This document shows, in pieces, positions 21,700 to 22,384 of a stretch of DNA of 22,384 nucleotides (positions are counted from its first letter, which is position 1; each line of letters begins with the position of its first letter). Below the pieces are notes generated by a model. The model searched no databases and was not told the origin of the DNA. It worked only from the letters and a program-made list of their open reading frames with translations. Both the position numbers and the translations under genes were made by a program. Source of the stretch: JBDTME01 sp964583795 (GTDB lineage Bacteria; Patescibacteriota; Microgenomatia; UBA1400; PJMF01); NCBI GenBank assembly GCA_964583795.1, contig CAZOWX010000027.1, forward strand, positions 1-22,384. The letters run 5' to 3'.

Positions 21700-22384
21700 T
21701 GCCAAAAAGCCTCCCCCCACTCAATACGTTTCGCGACATTCAACTTTGGGAAGATTTTGTTCAAAAAAAGCTCGATTCTTTTGAAAAAAGTCCAGCGGAG
21801 TACTTGCGCTACTGGTACATTGAAAGTCACACCGGTGATGGTGCGTACCCCAATCAAGGATTACTTACAACGCCATTTGATTTTTTGCCCAAACACACCA
21901 AAGGAATGCTTTCGCCTGAAGAAATGTTCAAAATTTTACGTGTTCGGCATTACTTCATGGAGTTATTCAACCATCCGCAGCGCATGGAGTGGTTAGAAAA
22001 AGTGCAAAAAAACGGTTTCACTCCACCACCAAAAGTTGCCAGTATTGTCATGGATCGGGTGAAAAACGAAGAAATTGCTGTTTCTGCCAGCGACTTAGGC
22101 ATCACAGTTCTCGGATCGCAACACGATCGGGTATCTCGGACCGAACGCTTTACTCAGGGACCCTTTGTCAAACTTGGGCGTCAAGCTCGATCGCTTTTTG
22201 TGGGCTCTGCTATGCCTGACATTTATGGCAGTGTGACAGCGATATCCACCATGGCCAAGTGCCACAGTCTCGTTGGAGTTCCGCGCAATGGTCCATTTTC
22301 TGATGTGAAACGCCAAGCAGTACTTGTTTCACAGGTTTGGGATGCACTGGAACAAAGCAAAGTTTTGATGGGTCGATCCAAAAA
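21699..22384 (+). CDS. Unknown protein, partial (C-terminus off the right edge)
   Basis: An open frame of 228 codons runs to the window end from a GTG at 21699 that shares its G with the TAG stop of the previous gene. GAAAGA (21684-21689) may serve as a weak ribosome binding site; the first in-frame ATG lies about 70 codons later and would cut into well-formed coding sequence. The protein starts MPKSLPPLNTFRDIQLWEDF and seems soluble: no signal peptide or membrane span, aromatic-rich N-terminal part (LRYWYIESHTGDGAYPNQG), helical centre (MFKILRVRHYFMELFNHPQR) and later VGSAMPDIYGSVTAISTMAK. I do not recognise a family. Coupling to the transferase gene suggests related function, which is weak evidence. 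Confidence 0.65.
   Translation, partial: MPKSLPPLNTFRDIQLWEDFVQKKLDSFEKSPAEYLRYWYIESHTGDGAYPNQGLLTTPFDFLPKHTKGMLSPEEMFKILRVRHYFMELFNHPQRMEWLEKVQKNGFTPPPKVASIVMDRVKNEEIAVSASDLGITVLGSQHDRVSRTERFTQGPFVKLGRQARSLFVGSAMPDIYGSVTAISTMAKCHSLVGVPRNGPFSDVKRQAVLVSQVWDALEQSKVLMGRSK

Overview
The window looks like a piece of a small-genome bacterium of the Candidate Phyla Radiation (Patescibacteria), perhaps Microgenomates-like. That is inference. It rests on gene content (a RodZ-like protein, YqeY, MutS/MutL, many polytopic GT-C-type proteins, a PTPS-related membrane protein), several unrecognised proteins and tight gene packing. The standard code fits: TGA is used as a stop, for example at 12481-12483. 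No rRNA, tRNA, CRISPR array, transposase or phage gene was seen.

Region 1 (1-7866), DNA repair block. A RodZ-like helix-turn-helix/membrane protein (minus strand, cut by the left edge) is followed by a repeat-bearing spacer. Next is a minus-strand pair, an unknown 132-residue protein and yqeY, divergent from mutS. mutS, an unknown 306-residue protein and mutL then run on the plus strand, and an unknown 242-residue protein faces mutL from the minus strand. The three unknown genes are visibly more AT-rich than mutS, mutL and yqeY and look like inserted or acquired genes.

Region 2 (7867-9750), the most interesting unit. A cobalamin-riboswitch-like leader with a readable core, a closing stem and an expression-platform hairpin lies directly in front of an unrecognised 503-residue protein ending in a zinc ribbon. 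The final hairpin contains the Shine-Dalgarno sequence and ends in a T-run, so it could act on transcription or on translation.

Region 3 (9751-22384), cell-surface block. An undecaprenol/diacylglycerol kinase gene leads into two polytopic glycosyltransferase-like proteins. A convergent PTPS-related/YfhO-like membrane protein, a small secreted or anchored protein, a GT87-like protein overlapping a HAD phosphatase, an anchored beta-propeller-like protein, another ArnT/PMT-like protein and a truncated unknown gene follow. Together they suggest assembly of surface glycans from polyprenyl-linked sugars; substrates cannot be read from sequence.

Two patterns run across the window. First, several of the longer intergenic gaps carry foldback repeats built from GTCATCC...GGATGAC ends with nested GC-rich palindromes; one sits between convergent genes and may terminate transcription. 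Second, many genes without a Shine-Dalgarno have a -10-like hexamer only 6-9 bases before the ATG, suggesting leaderless or near-leaderless mRNAs, while four others have a clear Shine-Dalgarno.
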